A DNA stretch of 64,000 nt from Adiantum capillus-veneris (GCA_014529385.2 CM043966.1:96098587-96162586); one strand, 5' to 3'. Numbered from the stretch's first letter, positions 48,801-57,658 are shown. Numbers and translations are program-made. Notes: a model not told the origin generated them from the letters alone.

Positions 48801-51800
48801 GGCCTAAAGTCAAGGTGTGACTACCAACAGAAAGTATCCTATAGTTGGGCCACATTGCACTTTTGGATGCGATCTTGATGAGGATAGATGGTCAGATGAC
48901 CAGTGGGAGCTCAACGGGATCATTTCCTAAAATTTAGGGAACTGCTATTTTGGGCCGTGAAATGTGTTCGCGTCATTACCTCCGGTATGACTAGGGGAAC
49001 ATTTAACAACTTTGCCGCGAAGTCAACTGAGCGACTAGTCGGGAGATTTTTAAGCGGCAAACCCGAAACGGGAAAATGCTTGTAAATACGCCAAGTGGTA
49101 GTTTTTCATGAACTCGCCTCATGCAGAAAAATGGGCACTGAATTTTATGTTGGGGGAGGCCTCCTTTTGCATTTTGTCACAGGCTAAGAGCTATGGAGTG
49201 CTTCCTTTCCCCCTTATGTACAGTGCGGTGCCAAGAGTGATGCCCTACACGCTACGCACCGCTCTCTCTCCCCCCTATGAGCAGTATGTTATGCCCCTCT
49301 AGTGGGCTTTTCATTTGACCAATGTACAGTTATGTGGGTTTATGCGCGATTGTCGAGGCAAGAGCCTCTTGCACAGGTACTGGATTAGCTAGCGGCTAAT
49401 CCCCCGCAGGTACAAGTGAATTTGAAGAGGTTTCACGTGAGAAATCTCGTCCGATTCAAAGGGCAAGTAGCCCTACAGGTGCAGGAGCTCAAGGTCTTGC
49501 TACAGATGCGACCGGCATGCGAAACGGAGCCCAAAACAGGGAATTACAGCCTGCTGTGTATTTTTGCAGGTTTAGGGTTTCGGCCCTAAACGGACCCTAT
49601 TACCCCCAGGAGGTTTGGGGACGCAAGGGGACCGCTGTACAGGTGATCTGGCGTATTTTCAGGGCAAAAAACAGAGAATTCAGCGTGCTGCAGATTCTCA
49701 CCAGGTTTTGTAAAGTGTCCGTATGCATCGGGAAAGTCATCTTTTGCGTGGGGATACTGACTGTGAAGCATCCTAGTACGGTTATGTTGCCGAAATCGGG
49801 CCAGAACAGGTGTTTCTTAGCCTAGATTGTGCGGGGCAGCTTGTAGGAGATCACAGGTTTTATTCCCTTTGTTAAAGAATAAAGAAATACCGAAAGGGGC
49901 GCCAATTTTGGGGCCTACAGGTTGTCGGCTTCTGCTCGGAGCATTCTAGCTTCAGAGTCTTGTGTGTACTTAGGTGTTAATCCCCGTTACAGGTTATCTT
50001 TGCAAAGTACTCTGTGTGTGTCTAAAGTAAAGAATTTTGGGTGAAAGCCAACGCCTACCGCCCCACCTGCCGGTTTCAAGGTTCCGTTCAATCACTTTTT
50101 CCTCAAGAAGTGAGCCTCGGTTGTTTTGGGTAAAGACACATAGTACAGGAAAGCGGGATTACACAATGGCCGACAAAGGGAAGGGCATCATGGAAGAGGG
50201 TTTCTCTTCACAGGACAGACAGGAAATTCCGCATGTTCGCCCTAACAAAAAGTGATCAAATTAGGGCTGATTTTTTGCTGCGATTTTAGGGTTTGCAAGT
50301 ATGAACCAAGATGAGATAGGGAGAGGTCTCGGTGGTAGATTGACCACTAGATCTCCTGTGGGAGTGATGTGGGTCTCCCAGGTGACAAGCTGCTTGCCGA
50401 TTCTCTGAGGCGATTGCTTGGATTCTATGACGCATCGGTAAATCATCTTGAAGTTTGAGCTTACTTGGTTGTGGGTGGTACATCACAGGTTCTAGAATTA
50501 TGCTCGTTTGTAGAGGCAAGAGCCTTTTGCACACGTAAAAGTTAAGAGACAGGTTGCAAGATGCTATGTGGTGAAGTTCAAGAACTATCCACCTATGGAT
50601 GCAAAGTGGATGGAAGAGCATGAACTGTCAGAGTCACCAAATGTATCGCAGCTTTACCTTGAGGCCTTTGGGTTACATCCTACGTATGCCCCAACCCAAT
50701 GTCTGCAAAGGAGGGGTAATGATAGAGCAAGCACACCAAATGTACTCATGGATTTAGTGTAATAGCAGTGTATAGTTTGACAAAAGTATGAAGGTCTCAT
50801 TAAGTCATTTGTACATATGTTTTGACAGTCTTTCTTGCGGATACATGCGATGATAAAAGGGTGCTTACCACACAAGATCATCTATGGCATGTATTTATGG
50901 TATGCAATTGAGGACGTTTGCGATTTCAAGAGGGGGGTATGTCACGAGGACGTGGCCACTGCTAACCTTAGTTGTTGGTTTCTTTCCAATGGGTTTTGTT
51001 TTATCTTTGAGACCCTCTTCTTGAAGTAGCAAACGGTCGGACATTGTATGGCCAATGTGAACGGTAGTTTCACCCGTAGACGGGAAGTGGTCGGCACTGG
51101 AATTCGTATAGTAAGAGGATGTCTTGGTTCAGAGCAAGATCATATAGGTCCCCCCGTCGCACTTACAAGTTGGTGGATACAAGGGAGTAAACTCAATAAA
51201 GGCCTGAAGTCAAGGTGTGACTACCAAGAGAAAGTATCCTACAGTTGGGCCACATTGCACTTTTGGATGCGGTCCCGATGAGGATAGATGGTCAGATGAC
51301 CAGTGGAGCCCAACGGAATCATTTCCTAAAATTTAGGGAACTGCTATTTTGGGCGCGAAATGTGTTCGCGTCATTACCTCCGGTATGACTAGGGGAACAT
51401 TTGACAACTCTGCTGCGAAGTCAACTGAGCGATCAGTCGGGAGATTTTTAAGCGGCAGACCCGAAACGGGAAAATGCTTGTAAATGCGCCAAGTGGTAGT
51501 TTTTCATGAATTTGCCTCATGCAGAAAAATGGGTGCTGAATTTTATGTTGGGAGAGGCCTCCTTTTGCATTTTGTCACAAGTTAAGAGCTATGGAGTGCT
51601 TCCTCTCCCCCTTATGTACAGTATGGTGCTAGGAGTGATGCCCTGCACGCTACGCATTGCTCTCTCTCCCCTATGAGTAGTATGTTATGCCCCTCTAGTG
51701 GGCTTTTCATTTGACCAATGTACAGTTATGTGGATTTATGCGCGATTGCCGAGGCAAGAGCCTCTTGCACAGGTATTGGATTAGCTAGCGGCTAAATCCC

Positions 51801-54800
51801 CGCAGGTATAGGTGAATTCGGAGAGGTTTCACGTGAGAAATCTCGTCCGATTCAAAGGGCAAGTAGCCCTACAGGTGCGGGAGCTCGAGGTCTTGCTACA
51901 GATGCGACCAACACGCGAAACGGAGCCCAAAACAGGGAATTACAGCCTGCTGTGTATTTTTGCATGTTTTGAGTTTCGGCCCTAAACGAACCCTAATACC
52001 CCTAGGAGGTTTGGGGACGCGAGGGGACCGCTGTACAGGTGATCTGGCGCATTTTCGGGGCAAAAAACAGAGAATTCAGCGTGCTGCAGATTCTCGCCAG
52101 GTTTTGCAAAGTGTCCCTATGCGTCGGGAAAGTCATCTTTTGAGTGGGGATACTAAATGTGAAGCGTCCTAGTACAGTTATGTTGCCGAAATCGGGCCAG
52201 AACAGGTGTTTCTTAGCCTAGATTGTGCGGGGCAGCTCGTAGGAGATCACAAGTTTTATTCCCTCTGTTAAAGAATAAAGAAATACCGAAAGGGGCACCA
52301 ATTTTGGGGCCTATAGGTTGTCGGCTACTGCTCGGAGCATTCTAGCTTCCGAGCCGTGTGTGTACTTAAGTTTTAATCCCCGTTATAGGTTATCTTTGCA
52401 AAGTACTCTGTGTGTGTCTAAAGTAAAGAATTTCGGGTGAAAGCCAATGTCTACCGTCCCACGGGCCGGTTTCATACTCCTTCAAATCGAATACGCTTCT
52501 TTTGTTTCTTTGCCTTTTCAAATGTCGACTGACGACCCAAATAGCCCGGGAAGTCAGTGCCTTTCTTCTGCTTTTTGCCGTGCTTTTCCGCTTTGTTTTG
52601 CGCGTCAAAAAGCTGAGCAATCCGTGCATCAACTACCTATTGGAAATTCTTCTCTGAATATTTCTTGTGAGCATAAGGTTTCTTGAGAGCGGGTTTTGGG
52701 GGTGGTGTTGTGATTTTCTGCCACTGCGTGTGCACCTCCTGGAAGGAAGTCTCGCTCATATATTTGCAAATTTTGGGTCCCTCACAAAATTGAGCATTAT
52801 CTTTGTTGCGTCGCCAATCAATTGTTGACGCTCCATCTCTTGATGCTCCGCCTGAGTAGGCTGATGCGGGCCATACTCCTTGCTGGAATCTTCGTTGTGA
52901 TCCCTTCTCGTATCTCCGGATGCAGAGGGAGTCGACTGATCTTTGCCTCAAGCCATAGGTGCCGCGCAAAAAAAAAAAGGGATCGGATTTCCTATAGAAG
53001 AGAAATTGGCCGTGCTCTGATACCACTGTAACAGACTTGGACACTCCAAGTCAAGAATCTACCACGACAACACCAAATAACCACTTCAAAACAGTTTATA
53101 GTACACAATTTAATTCGACACTAGCCCGGCGGAGTTGTGCCTAGAGATATTAGCCCCAAAGACTGGCGTCCCTTTCGTTATTTCTTTTTATATTAATCCG
53201 AGTTTAAAGTACAAGAGTGCAGGCAGGCGCTCACACTCAGACTCTGCGTCCAGATACTCTGAGTTATGAGGCCTGCTCACATATTTAATGGTTACAAGGG
53301 TTGCCAAAAGCAAAGCCGCAAAAGCTGAAAATCAAAAGCTCAAAAGCTTGGCAAATAAAGCAAAAGTCCTTCCTCTCTCTTTCTTTTAATAAATACAGCA
53401 GAGAGGCTTTCTCTTTCTCTCTCTTGCTAAAATAAAGCAAAGAGGGTTCTCTCTGTCTTTCTCAGCAATTTGCGTAGAAAAAAGCAATGCCAAAAAGTTG
53501 CCCAGCTTTTCGTAAATCACACTGATGTCCAACAAATCAGGGTTAGGGTTAGGGTTAGGGCAGAATTAGGGTCTCTGATTTTAGGGTTAGGGTTTCGGCA
53601 GAATTAGGGTTTTTGGTTTTAGGGTTAGGGTTTCAGCAGAATTAGGGTTTCTAGTAGCCATGTCATCGCTTTGTGACACTTCGCCACTCCTCGTCTCGTG
53701 TGTCGTGCATCTCTTTCGGTTCGGTTGTTATTTGAAGTGCTTAAAGTTGTTCAATCCGTTCTTTTCCGTTGGCACGTGGTGCCCGTCCCTGTGGCAATGG
53801 TATCAGAGCTTCATGCGTGTGCTCTTCTGAAAGTATACTGTTGGAATTAGTTGCAGGAAAACACACAGCTTGGAGAAGATGAAGGAAGCTCAAGGTACAC
53901 AACAAACAATGTATTACTTAGTGTGCAATGGAAGATCAATAGCCCTAGAGTGACGGGCGTATATACAATGCATGGGGAAAAAAACCTCTTAGTGAGGGAA
54001 AAAATGCCCCGGCGGTCCTAAGTGTGTTCACACACATCACTACCACATGTATATGGTAAAAAACCCCCTCGAGACTGATGCGGTGAACGAGAGCTAGCAC
54101 ATTGAGTATAGGGAAGTGCCATGCCTTGAGGACATGATCAATCCACAAAGGGGAGTAAGCCCAAAGCTTTGCGGAAAGCTTTGAACTCCTCACGAGACAG
54201 TGCGGCCTTTGTAAAAAGATCTGCAAGGTTGTCTTGTGTTGGCATATAAGTCTAGGTGATCTCTCCTGCTGAGAGCCTCTCCCTGACATAGTGGTAATGC
54301 ACCTCAATGTGCTTTGTGTGAGCATGAAAAACTGGGTTCCTTGCAACTGCCAATGCGCTCTGACTGTCAGTGTAGATAGTGTTGGCAGTGTCGTGTCCAA
54401 CACCCAAATCAGTCATAAGGCGTCTGAGCCATACACACTCAACCATAGCTGTGAAGACTGCCCTGTACTCAGCCTCACAACTAGAAGTGGCCACCGTAGG
54501 TTTCTTCTTGCTCAACCATGAACTGTCGAGCATGAAACAAAAGCCACTTGTGAACACTTGCGTGTCAAAACAACCAGCCCAATCTGAGTCCGAAAAAGCA
54601 TGTAAGTCTAGCGGCAATGATCCCCCCTTGGGATAAAACAAGCCAAGATGTAAAGTGTCACTCAAGTAGCGAAAAATCCTCTTGACAGCTTGCCAATGCT
54701 TAGACCCTAGGCTATGCATGAGTTTGTTGACCTGTGAGACTGTAAACTAAATATCCGGCCTCGTGTTGCATACATAAATAAGGCAGCCAATAGCAGTTTG

Positions 54801-56432
54801 GTAAAGAGTGACATCGGCAAAATCACCGGCATCAGAGGACATCGAGGAGATCCGACACCGACCAATGCTAGATTTACTCTGGGCTGGAGGAGTATCCCCT
54901 TCTTAGTAGCTTAAGTTTCTTGCACCCCTAATCATTTTGTACCTTTGTATTGACTAGAGAGTCTCTAGTCTTTCCCTCACTGTCACTTTCACTACAACGT
55001 TTTGTTTAGGATGTTAGTCTTTCTTTCAACGCACAGACTTTGTACTAGATTCACCAGTTTGTAACTTGTTGGCCTCATGGGTCATTTTGGCCTTTTATAG
55101 ACGTTAATATATCATTTCATTTCATTTCATTTTCTCTCTCTTTTCCTTTCCTTAAATACTCTTCTATTAAAAAGATTTTGTGCTGCTGCTTTTGTGTTGT
55201 TGTTGTTAAACTGCCGTCCTTTATGCAGGTCTATTTGTTTGTGAGTTTAGATACGTAAAAGCATTGTGATCTTGTTTTTTGGATGACAGTTTTCCCAAAG
55301 TTTATGAGTTGTTTGTGAGTTTAGATACATCTGCATCATAGGTCCAAGAAAACATTGTGATCTTGTTTATTGGATGAAAGTTTTCCCAAAGCTTATGAGT
55401 TGCAATGTCCTTGTGTCCAGGTGGAAACTTTGGAATCTGAAGCAGCGTATTTGAGACGTGCTCTCGCAGACAAGTCAGAGCAAGATCAAGCTATGATTCA
55501 GGTTAGAGCACTGTCCTTTTGGTTTATGCATCAAATTTTTTTTCCATCATTTTGAGATGGTCTTTCCCAATGGCAACCTGATGCTAGAACATATGCCTGT
55601 TCTGCCATAGGAGTTTGATTGATATCCTCATTGAGTTTGTTTAAGCTTGATCTTTTACTTGTTGACTGTATGCATTAGACCCTTTATCTTTTTTTTTTTT
55701 TGACACGCCAGAGGGCCCACAGGGGGAGGTGCTTATCCCTTCCAAATATTAGCCATGTTACATGGTCGGGCAAGGGCAGCGTACCATCGGGCAAGAGCCA
55801 CCCGTAGGCATCACCATGGCCACCTAATTGATGCACAACGTGCTGGAAATGACGGAGAGAACTCGTAGCAACCATCTAGGAACCTCCTCCTCAGGTGAAC
55901 CACCCCAGGAGGAGGATGCACTCGAGTGTCCAAGGGCAAGAGCCCTAGCAACGTGAACACCAGGTGAGCACAAGGTGTCCCTTTAGAGTGTGAACCAACG
56001 GGGGATTTGAATCCACAACCTGTAGGTTGAGAGGCCAAAGCCTTACCGTTAGACCAACCCTTTGGGGACGACTCTTATCTTTTGAGAAAGACTTCAAACT
56101 AAGCTCTAGGCATCCCGGCTGGATTGGTTACAGCTTCTGGCTTTCATGCACATTATGATACTCTCAGCCAAACTGCAGAAAATTTCAGGGAAATAAACAA
56201 CATGGTGTTTCATGTGCATCGCAATCTTCAAATGAGAGTCTTTGTCCTTTTATTTCTATGGTTGCATGCAGAGATCGAGAGGATTCTAATATCTAGTCAG
56301 GTGGTCTTTATACTTCAGGTGATGGTGCGCATGGAACATGAATTAAAAGCAACACAGGAGGCTCGAAGACTGGCGGAAGAGGATGCAGAAACACAGCGAA
56401 ATTCTTTGAAGGCCATACAGGCAAGGCGCTAG
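34841..56432 (+). CDS. TBC-domain Rab GTPase-activating protein, 15 exons
   Basis: Stimulates GTP hydrolysis by Rab/Ypt proteins in vesicle traffic. Exons: 34841-34881, 35006-35075, 35149-35637, 35731-35919, 35993-36106, 36183-36241, 36319-36385, 36467-36518, 36619-36711, 37361-37444, 37548-38017, 39013-39074, 39183-39252, 55421-55501, 56319-56420; all introns within this span are GT-AG and phases join without breaks (681 codons). Start MRVAA..PPHELSRDIYGF matches plant relatives. TBC domain about residues 188-430 ([58 protein letters not shown]). Arg finger IxxDxxR is intact (IEKDLPR, 261-267) and so is Gln finger YxQ (YCQ, 299-301). Acidic linker before the domain ([16 protein letters not shown]); coiled coil about 577-681. 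After exon 15 either ARR-stop at 56432 or a GC-AG donor (CAG|GCAAGG) into an unseen exon. Confidence 0.92.
39985..40240 (+). pseudogene. LINE ORF1 (DUF4283-like end plus CCHC knuckle)
   Basis: Frame blocks [20 protein letters not shown], then [20 protein letters not shown] and the knuckle CFRCGKF-stop-HMQFEC (about 40190-40230). This is the typical end of plant L1 ORF1 proteins, which bind the element RNA. The blocks lie in two frames and the knuckle holds a stop. Confidence 0.6.
40845..41225 (+). pseudogene. LINE ORF2 endonuclease fragment
   Basis: AP-endonuclease-like domain: [20 protein letters not shown] at the start, [22 protein letters not shown] near 41022-41085, and [12 protein letters not shown] at about 41155-41190, with the conserved G-D-F-N motif. 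Readable in one frame for about 114 codons, then a stop after STTGN. The endonuclease normally nicks target DNA to prime reverse transcription. Confidence 0.7.
41780..42090 (+). pseudogene. LINE zf-RVT C-terminal fragment
   Basis: Frame with KSHLPLKE-stop-LFLW and then [26 protein letters not shown] (41925-42005), the Cys/His pattern of the RT zinc-binding end (CxxC..ET..HLLxxC). The RT core expected between here and 41225 is not recognisable, so about 2 kb of ORF2 has been lost or scrambled. Confidence 0.65.
42571..43117. repeat. LTR-related block at the chromovirus 3' end
   Basis: Bounded by TGTCACAAA and TTTGTGACA. Its interior matches the solo LTR at 44762-45368 in inverted relative orientation (shared GACCTAAACCTAAGAAG-like and ATTAAAATAAAGTAGG-like blocks). 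Yet its right edge abuts a minus-strand polypurine tract (43118-43132), as a 3' LTR of the minus-strand chromovirus would. The two readings conflict, so orientation is left open. Flanks show no obvious 5-bp duplication. Contains the (CA)n tract. Confidence 0.5.
42759..42820 (+). repeat. (CA)n microsatellite
   Basis: About 29 CA units with one interruption near the end. Confidence 0.95.
43118..43132 (-). other. Polypurine tract of the minus-strand chromovirus
   Basis: Minus strand TTTCAAGAGGGGGGTA abuts a TGTCACAAAG start. The same tract (TTTCAAGAGGGGGGTA) precedes the 3' LTR at 50940 of the nested element, showing the families are related. Confidence 0.75.
43780..44760 (-). pseudogene. Chromovirus integrase and chromodomain remnant
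   Basis: Minus-strand frames: [16 protein letters not shown] of the HHCC zinc end (44675-44730; the first part is at the solo-LTR edge), then [18 protein letters not shown] (44485-44545) and SFHPQTDGQS (about 44415-44445), with part of the core missing in between. C-terminal segment [19 protein letters not shown] at 43945-44005, then a degenerate chromodomain ([17 protein letters not shown], and in another frame the DAKWMEE region). Chromodomains steer integration to particular chromatin. Confidence 0.8.
44762..45368 (-). mobile_element. Solo LTR with target duplication CTCTC
   Basis: 607 bp, TG...CA ends (TGTCACAAGACGGG... to ...CAGTTTGTTACA on the plus strand), flanked by CTCTC at 44757-44761 and 45369-45373. 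It interrupts integrase codons (GVE before, RYFFWPRL after) of the chromovirus. No interior remains, so it arose by LTR-LTR recombination. Homologous to the LTR at 53027-53678. Orientation minus is inferred from primer sites beside related LTRs. Confidence 0.88.
45500..46140 (-). pseudogene. Chromovirus RNase H remnant
   Basis: Blocks on the minus strand: [12 protein letters not shown]-like region near 45840-45880, then after a frame change [16 protein letters not shown] and [19 protein letters not shown] (45640-45755). The ..N.vADaLSR.. end of gypsy RNase H is clear. Followed downstream by the spacer (ADVFH region) leading to integrase. Frameshifts and stops. Confidence 0.7.
46290..46910 (-). 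pseudogene. Chromovirus reverse transcriptase
   Basis: Minus-strand [22 protein letters not shown] at about 46830-46890, [37 protein letters not shown] (46660-46720), [10 protein letters not shown], and [20 protein letters not shown] with [20 protein letters not shown] (46375-46505). The catalytic pair DD is present as F-F-D-D. Several stops (for example after GYHQI) and a frame break make it inactive. Confidence 0.85.
47090..47412 (-). pseudogene. Chromovirus protease with catalytic-site deletion
   Basis: Readable as [30 protein letters not shown], then [18 protein letters not shown]. In the family the first block contains a D-T-G-A motif between the EAL and ELAAR segments. Here that stretch is shorter and out of frame, with the GA-x-x-NF part visible only in another frame, so a small deletion has removed the catalytic Asp region. 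Confidence 0.65.
47462..48540 (-). pseudogene. Chromovirus gag: Ser/Lys-rich part, capsid core and CCHC
   Basis: The long open frame 48196-47462 gives the capsid core ([61 protein letters not shown]), a basic segment ([19 protein letters not shown]) and the knuckle [14 protein letters not shown] (near 47560-47605). Upstream, 48540-48245 is a Ser/Asp run alternating with Lys-rich blocks ([20 protein letters not shown]). It connects across the nested element to 52475-52956. Confidence 0.85.
48536..48540. other. Target-site duplication TACTC (left copy)
   Basis: TACTC before the LTR at 48541, repeated at 52475-52479 after the other LTR. Confidence 0.9.
48541..50078 (+). repeat. 5' LTR of the deletion derivative
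   Basis: 1,538 bp. Carries the block AATAAAGAAATACCGAAAGG near 49877, also present in the related LTRs at 44.9 and 53.2 kb. No classical primer site follows; the next bases are AGGTTCCGTTC. Confidence 0.88.
50166..50255 (+). CDS. Short gag-start remnant
   Basis: ATG at 50166 begins [20 protein letters not shown], 29 codons to a TGA. Position right after the LTR leader suggests the former gag start; the rest of gag is deleted. Confidence 0.4.
   Translation: MADKGKGIMEEGFSSQDRQEIPHVRPNKK
50545..50762 (+). pseudogene. Chromodomain-like C-terminus
   Basis: Frame [50 protein letters not shown]. It matches the chromodomain tail of plant chromoviruses (YLVKwKgY....ATWE-type, here DAKWMEE). It ends at the TAA at 50760 and is followed by spacer and polypurine tract (50925-50939). 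Confidence 0.8.
50924..50939 (+). other. Polypurine tract of the deletion derivative
   Basis: TTTCAAGAGGGGGGTA just before the 3' LTR TG at 50940. Confidence 0.8.
50940..52474 (+). repeat. 3' LTR of the deletion derivative
   Basis: 1,535 bp, collinear with the 5' LTR; followed by TACTC. Confidence 0.9.
52475..52956 (-). pseudogene. Chromovirus gag N-terminus (upstream of nested element)
   Basis: Minus-strand ATG at 52956 reads MA[23 protein letters not shown], then [20 protein letters not shown] and [12 protein letters not shown], and in a second frame a basic stretch ending at 52475 ([12 protein letters not shown]). The third codon is TGA where the neighbouring residues suggest Arg. It continues in the gag frame at 48540 across the insertion. 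Confidence 0.7.
53014..53025 (-). other. Primer-binding site of the minus-strand chromovirus
   Basis: Minus-strand TGGTATCAGAGC (initiator-Met type), one base after the LTR end. Confidence 0.85.
53027..53678 (-). repeat. 5' LTR of the minus-strand chromovirus
   Basis: 652 bp, TGTAACAGACTTGG... to ...GCTTTGTGACA on the plus strand; homologous to the solo LTR at 44762-45368. Includes a repeat of TTAGGGTT-type units (53531-53653). Confidence 0.75.
53531..53653 (+). repeat. TTAGGGTT-rich tandem repeat in LTR
   Basis: About three copies of a ~44-bp unit combining GGGTTAGGGTT with CAGAATTAGGG. One stretch has three consecutive GGGTTA units. It sits inside an LTR, so it is not a telomere. Confidence 0.75.
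53679..53796 (+). repeat. Truncated LTR end in opposite orientation
   Basis: 118 bp matching the inverted start of the solo LTR (GGCACGTGGTGCCCGTC), ending CA one base before a plus-strand primer site at 53798. It is the U5 end of a second, plus-oriented element. Confidence 0.7.
53798..53809 (+). other. Primer-binding site, plus orientation
   Basis: TGGTATCAGAGC, initiator-Met type, after the truncated LTR. Confidence 0.8.
54150..54890 (-). pseudogene. Ty1/copia RT end and RNase H
   Basis: Minus-strand copia polyprotein C-terminus. The RT end ([23 protein letters not shown]) is at about 54740-54830. The RNase H follows: [20 protein letters not shown] (54540-54620), [28 protein letters not shown]-like [43 protein letters not shown], and, after a stop at 54251, [10 protein letters not shown] and [10 protein letters not shown] (about 54155-54230). 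Catalytic D, E, D residues are present. Almost complete; interrupted by one or two stops. Its 3' LTR should lie at about 53.83-54.1 kb. Confidence 0.88.
54880..55150 (+). repeat. LTR-tail-like fragment shared with 60.37-60.62 kb
   Basis: Ends GGTCATTTTGGCCTTTTATAG, ACGTTAATA and TCATTTCATTTCATTT followed by CT-rich sequence, the same series found before the CT array at 60611. It is a partial copy of one repeat family. Confidence 0.6.
55688..56067 (-). mobile_element. tRNA-derived SINE, copy 2, in intron 14
   Basis: On the minus strand it starts with an A-box-like GTTGGTCTAACGGTAAGG (56041-56058) and a B-box-like GGATTCAAATCC (56003-56014) with tRNA-like spacing. A body of about 300 bp ends in poly(A), seen as T15 at 55687-55701. 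Inserted antisense between exons 14 and 15 of the TBC gene. Confidence 0.8.
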
Positions 56433-57478
56433 TATCAAGATGTTGAATGTTCAAGTGATATTTTTGGTACAGCCAGTCTGATCTAATTGGTATTAACTCC
56501 TTTCTTAGCTAAGGTAGGAAGCTGTAGAGTTCAATAAATAAATAGTGGTTTTATGTCGGCACAGTTATGCAGAGAAACTGCTAAGACTAGGTTTTATTGT
56601 TCTACTTACCAAGTGGTCTATTTAGCTGCTTACTTCTGGACGAAATTCAGTCGCTGTTGATGTTTTGGCTTTTATTGTGTTCAGCACTGTGATTTGGCAA
56701 GTTTCGCTTGAACTTTGCAAGCAAAACTGAGCTTTTTCTCAAACTGTTGTATTGATGAGCTGTTGTGCAGAAGTTCCTTGTCTCGGTCAGTGGAGCTTCA
56801 TGCCTTTAGAAAGAAAGAACAATTAATTACTGACTCTAAGAGGCCAATGTGGTCTACATCAAAAGAGTGTGTACAATGAATGTTTCTCCCATCTGCCGAG
56901 CAATAAAGCAAATATAAGGCTACAGGCTAATAATTGCCTAGCCAAAAAGTACATCCATACGCCCAGATATACACGGTGCCACTTTTTCTCAATGAAGTAT
57001 CAGATTTATCTCTGCGTGATGGAGATGCCCAGGTAGCGTCCTCCTGTAGCTATGATCTAACTGTGGTGAGGATGTCTGGGTCTTCTTTTGGGATTATGTG
57101 GCCGTCTTGTGCGGCTGAGTGTGAGTGCTCTATCCAGCTTGACATCTCGTGCATGGAACAATGAAGAGGTCATTGATTGTGTTATACCTGGATTGGCTGA
57201 GCTGATGAGCTCTTCTTTCCCCCAAAATGGGTATGTGGCATCTGTGGAGTTTCAAGAGAACATCTCTGGTCCTGGAATTGCATGACTTGTTGCAATGGCC
57301 CAAAACCTACAAAAACAAACAATGACATCTCCCTCGAATATTGTAGCATGCCATATATTTGCAAATGAAATGCTCACAGACCTGGCATATGTGATCCTTT
57401 GCCTCTATACCCCCTCACCTGCTTCTCTCTATCCTCAGCTGAGGTGAAAAGGTACGGAATTGCCCATTTGCAATCCAT
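56433..57478. other. No gene seen
   Basis: AT-rich sequence after the last recognised exon; either 3' flank of the TBC gene or the start of another long intron. Confidence 0.5.
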
Positions 57479-57658
57479 GTGATAGTTGTGTGTCCATATA
57501 ACTAGGTTGGATGATGAAGCCTTCTATGGAGAGCTGAAGAAAGTGACTGCTAACGTGCCATCCTCATGTGATGGTTGTGTGTGCATATAACTAGGTCAGT
57601 CTATGAAGCCATTTGTGGAGAGCTAAAGAAAGTGACCACAGTAATGTGCCATCCTCAT
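57479..57658 (+). repeat. ~90-bp direct tandem duplication
   Basis: Two units, 57479-57567 and 57568-57658, each from GTGATRGTTGTGTGT to GTGCCATCCTCAT, moderately diverged. Confidence 0.85.

Larger units (their letters stand above)
48541..52474 (+). mobile_element. Internally deleted chromovirus derivative with long LTRs
   Basis: 3,934-bp element: LTRs 48541-50078 and 50940-52474 (each about 1.54 kb, TGTCACGAGGACRTG... to ...GCCGGTTTCA), interior of only 861 bp, TSD TACTC. The interior keeps an N-terminal start ([13 protein letters not shown]), a chromodomain-like C-terminus and the polypurine tract; everything between is absent. It is inserted in the gag N-terminal coding region of the minus-strand chromovirus. 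LTRs are highly similar by eye with scattered substitutions, so it is the younger of the two. Confidence 0.92.
43118..53026 (-). mobile_element. Minus-strand chromovirus (Ty3/gypsy) with two nested insertions
   Basis: Interior of a chromovirus from primer site (53014-53025) to polypurine tract (43118). Removing the nested element (48541-52474) and the solo LTR (44762-45368), with one copy of each target duplication, leaves about 5.4 kb, a normal chromovirus interior. Order on the minus strand: gag N-terminus, gag core with CCHC, protease, RT, RNase H, integrase, chromodomain. Every domain is damaged. Its 5' LTR is 53027-53678; the 3' LTR region is 42571-43117. It sits antisense inside intron 13. 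Confidence 0.85.
39253..55420 (+). other. 16.2-kb TE-filled intron 13 of the TBC gene
   Basis: Exon 13 ends LLSAK (donor AAG|GTTGG) and exon 14 starts [15 protein letters not shown] (acceptor TGTCCAG). Joined, the heptads of the coiled coil continue in phase, so these are one gene. The intron holds a LINE, a chromovirus with two nested insertions, a head-to-head LTR pair and a copia remnant. 39253-39880 shows no features. Confidence 0.85.

Noticed and set aside
48903-49825. ORFs inside the long LTRs of the deletion derivative
   Set aside because: Short frames not kept between the two LTR copies; no domain.
53531-53653. Interstitial telomere
   Set aside because: GGGTTA units are few, mixed with other sequence, and lie inside an LTR that has homologues in the window.
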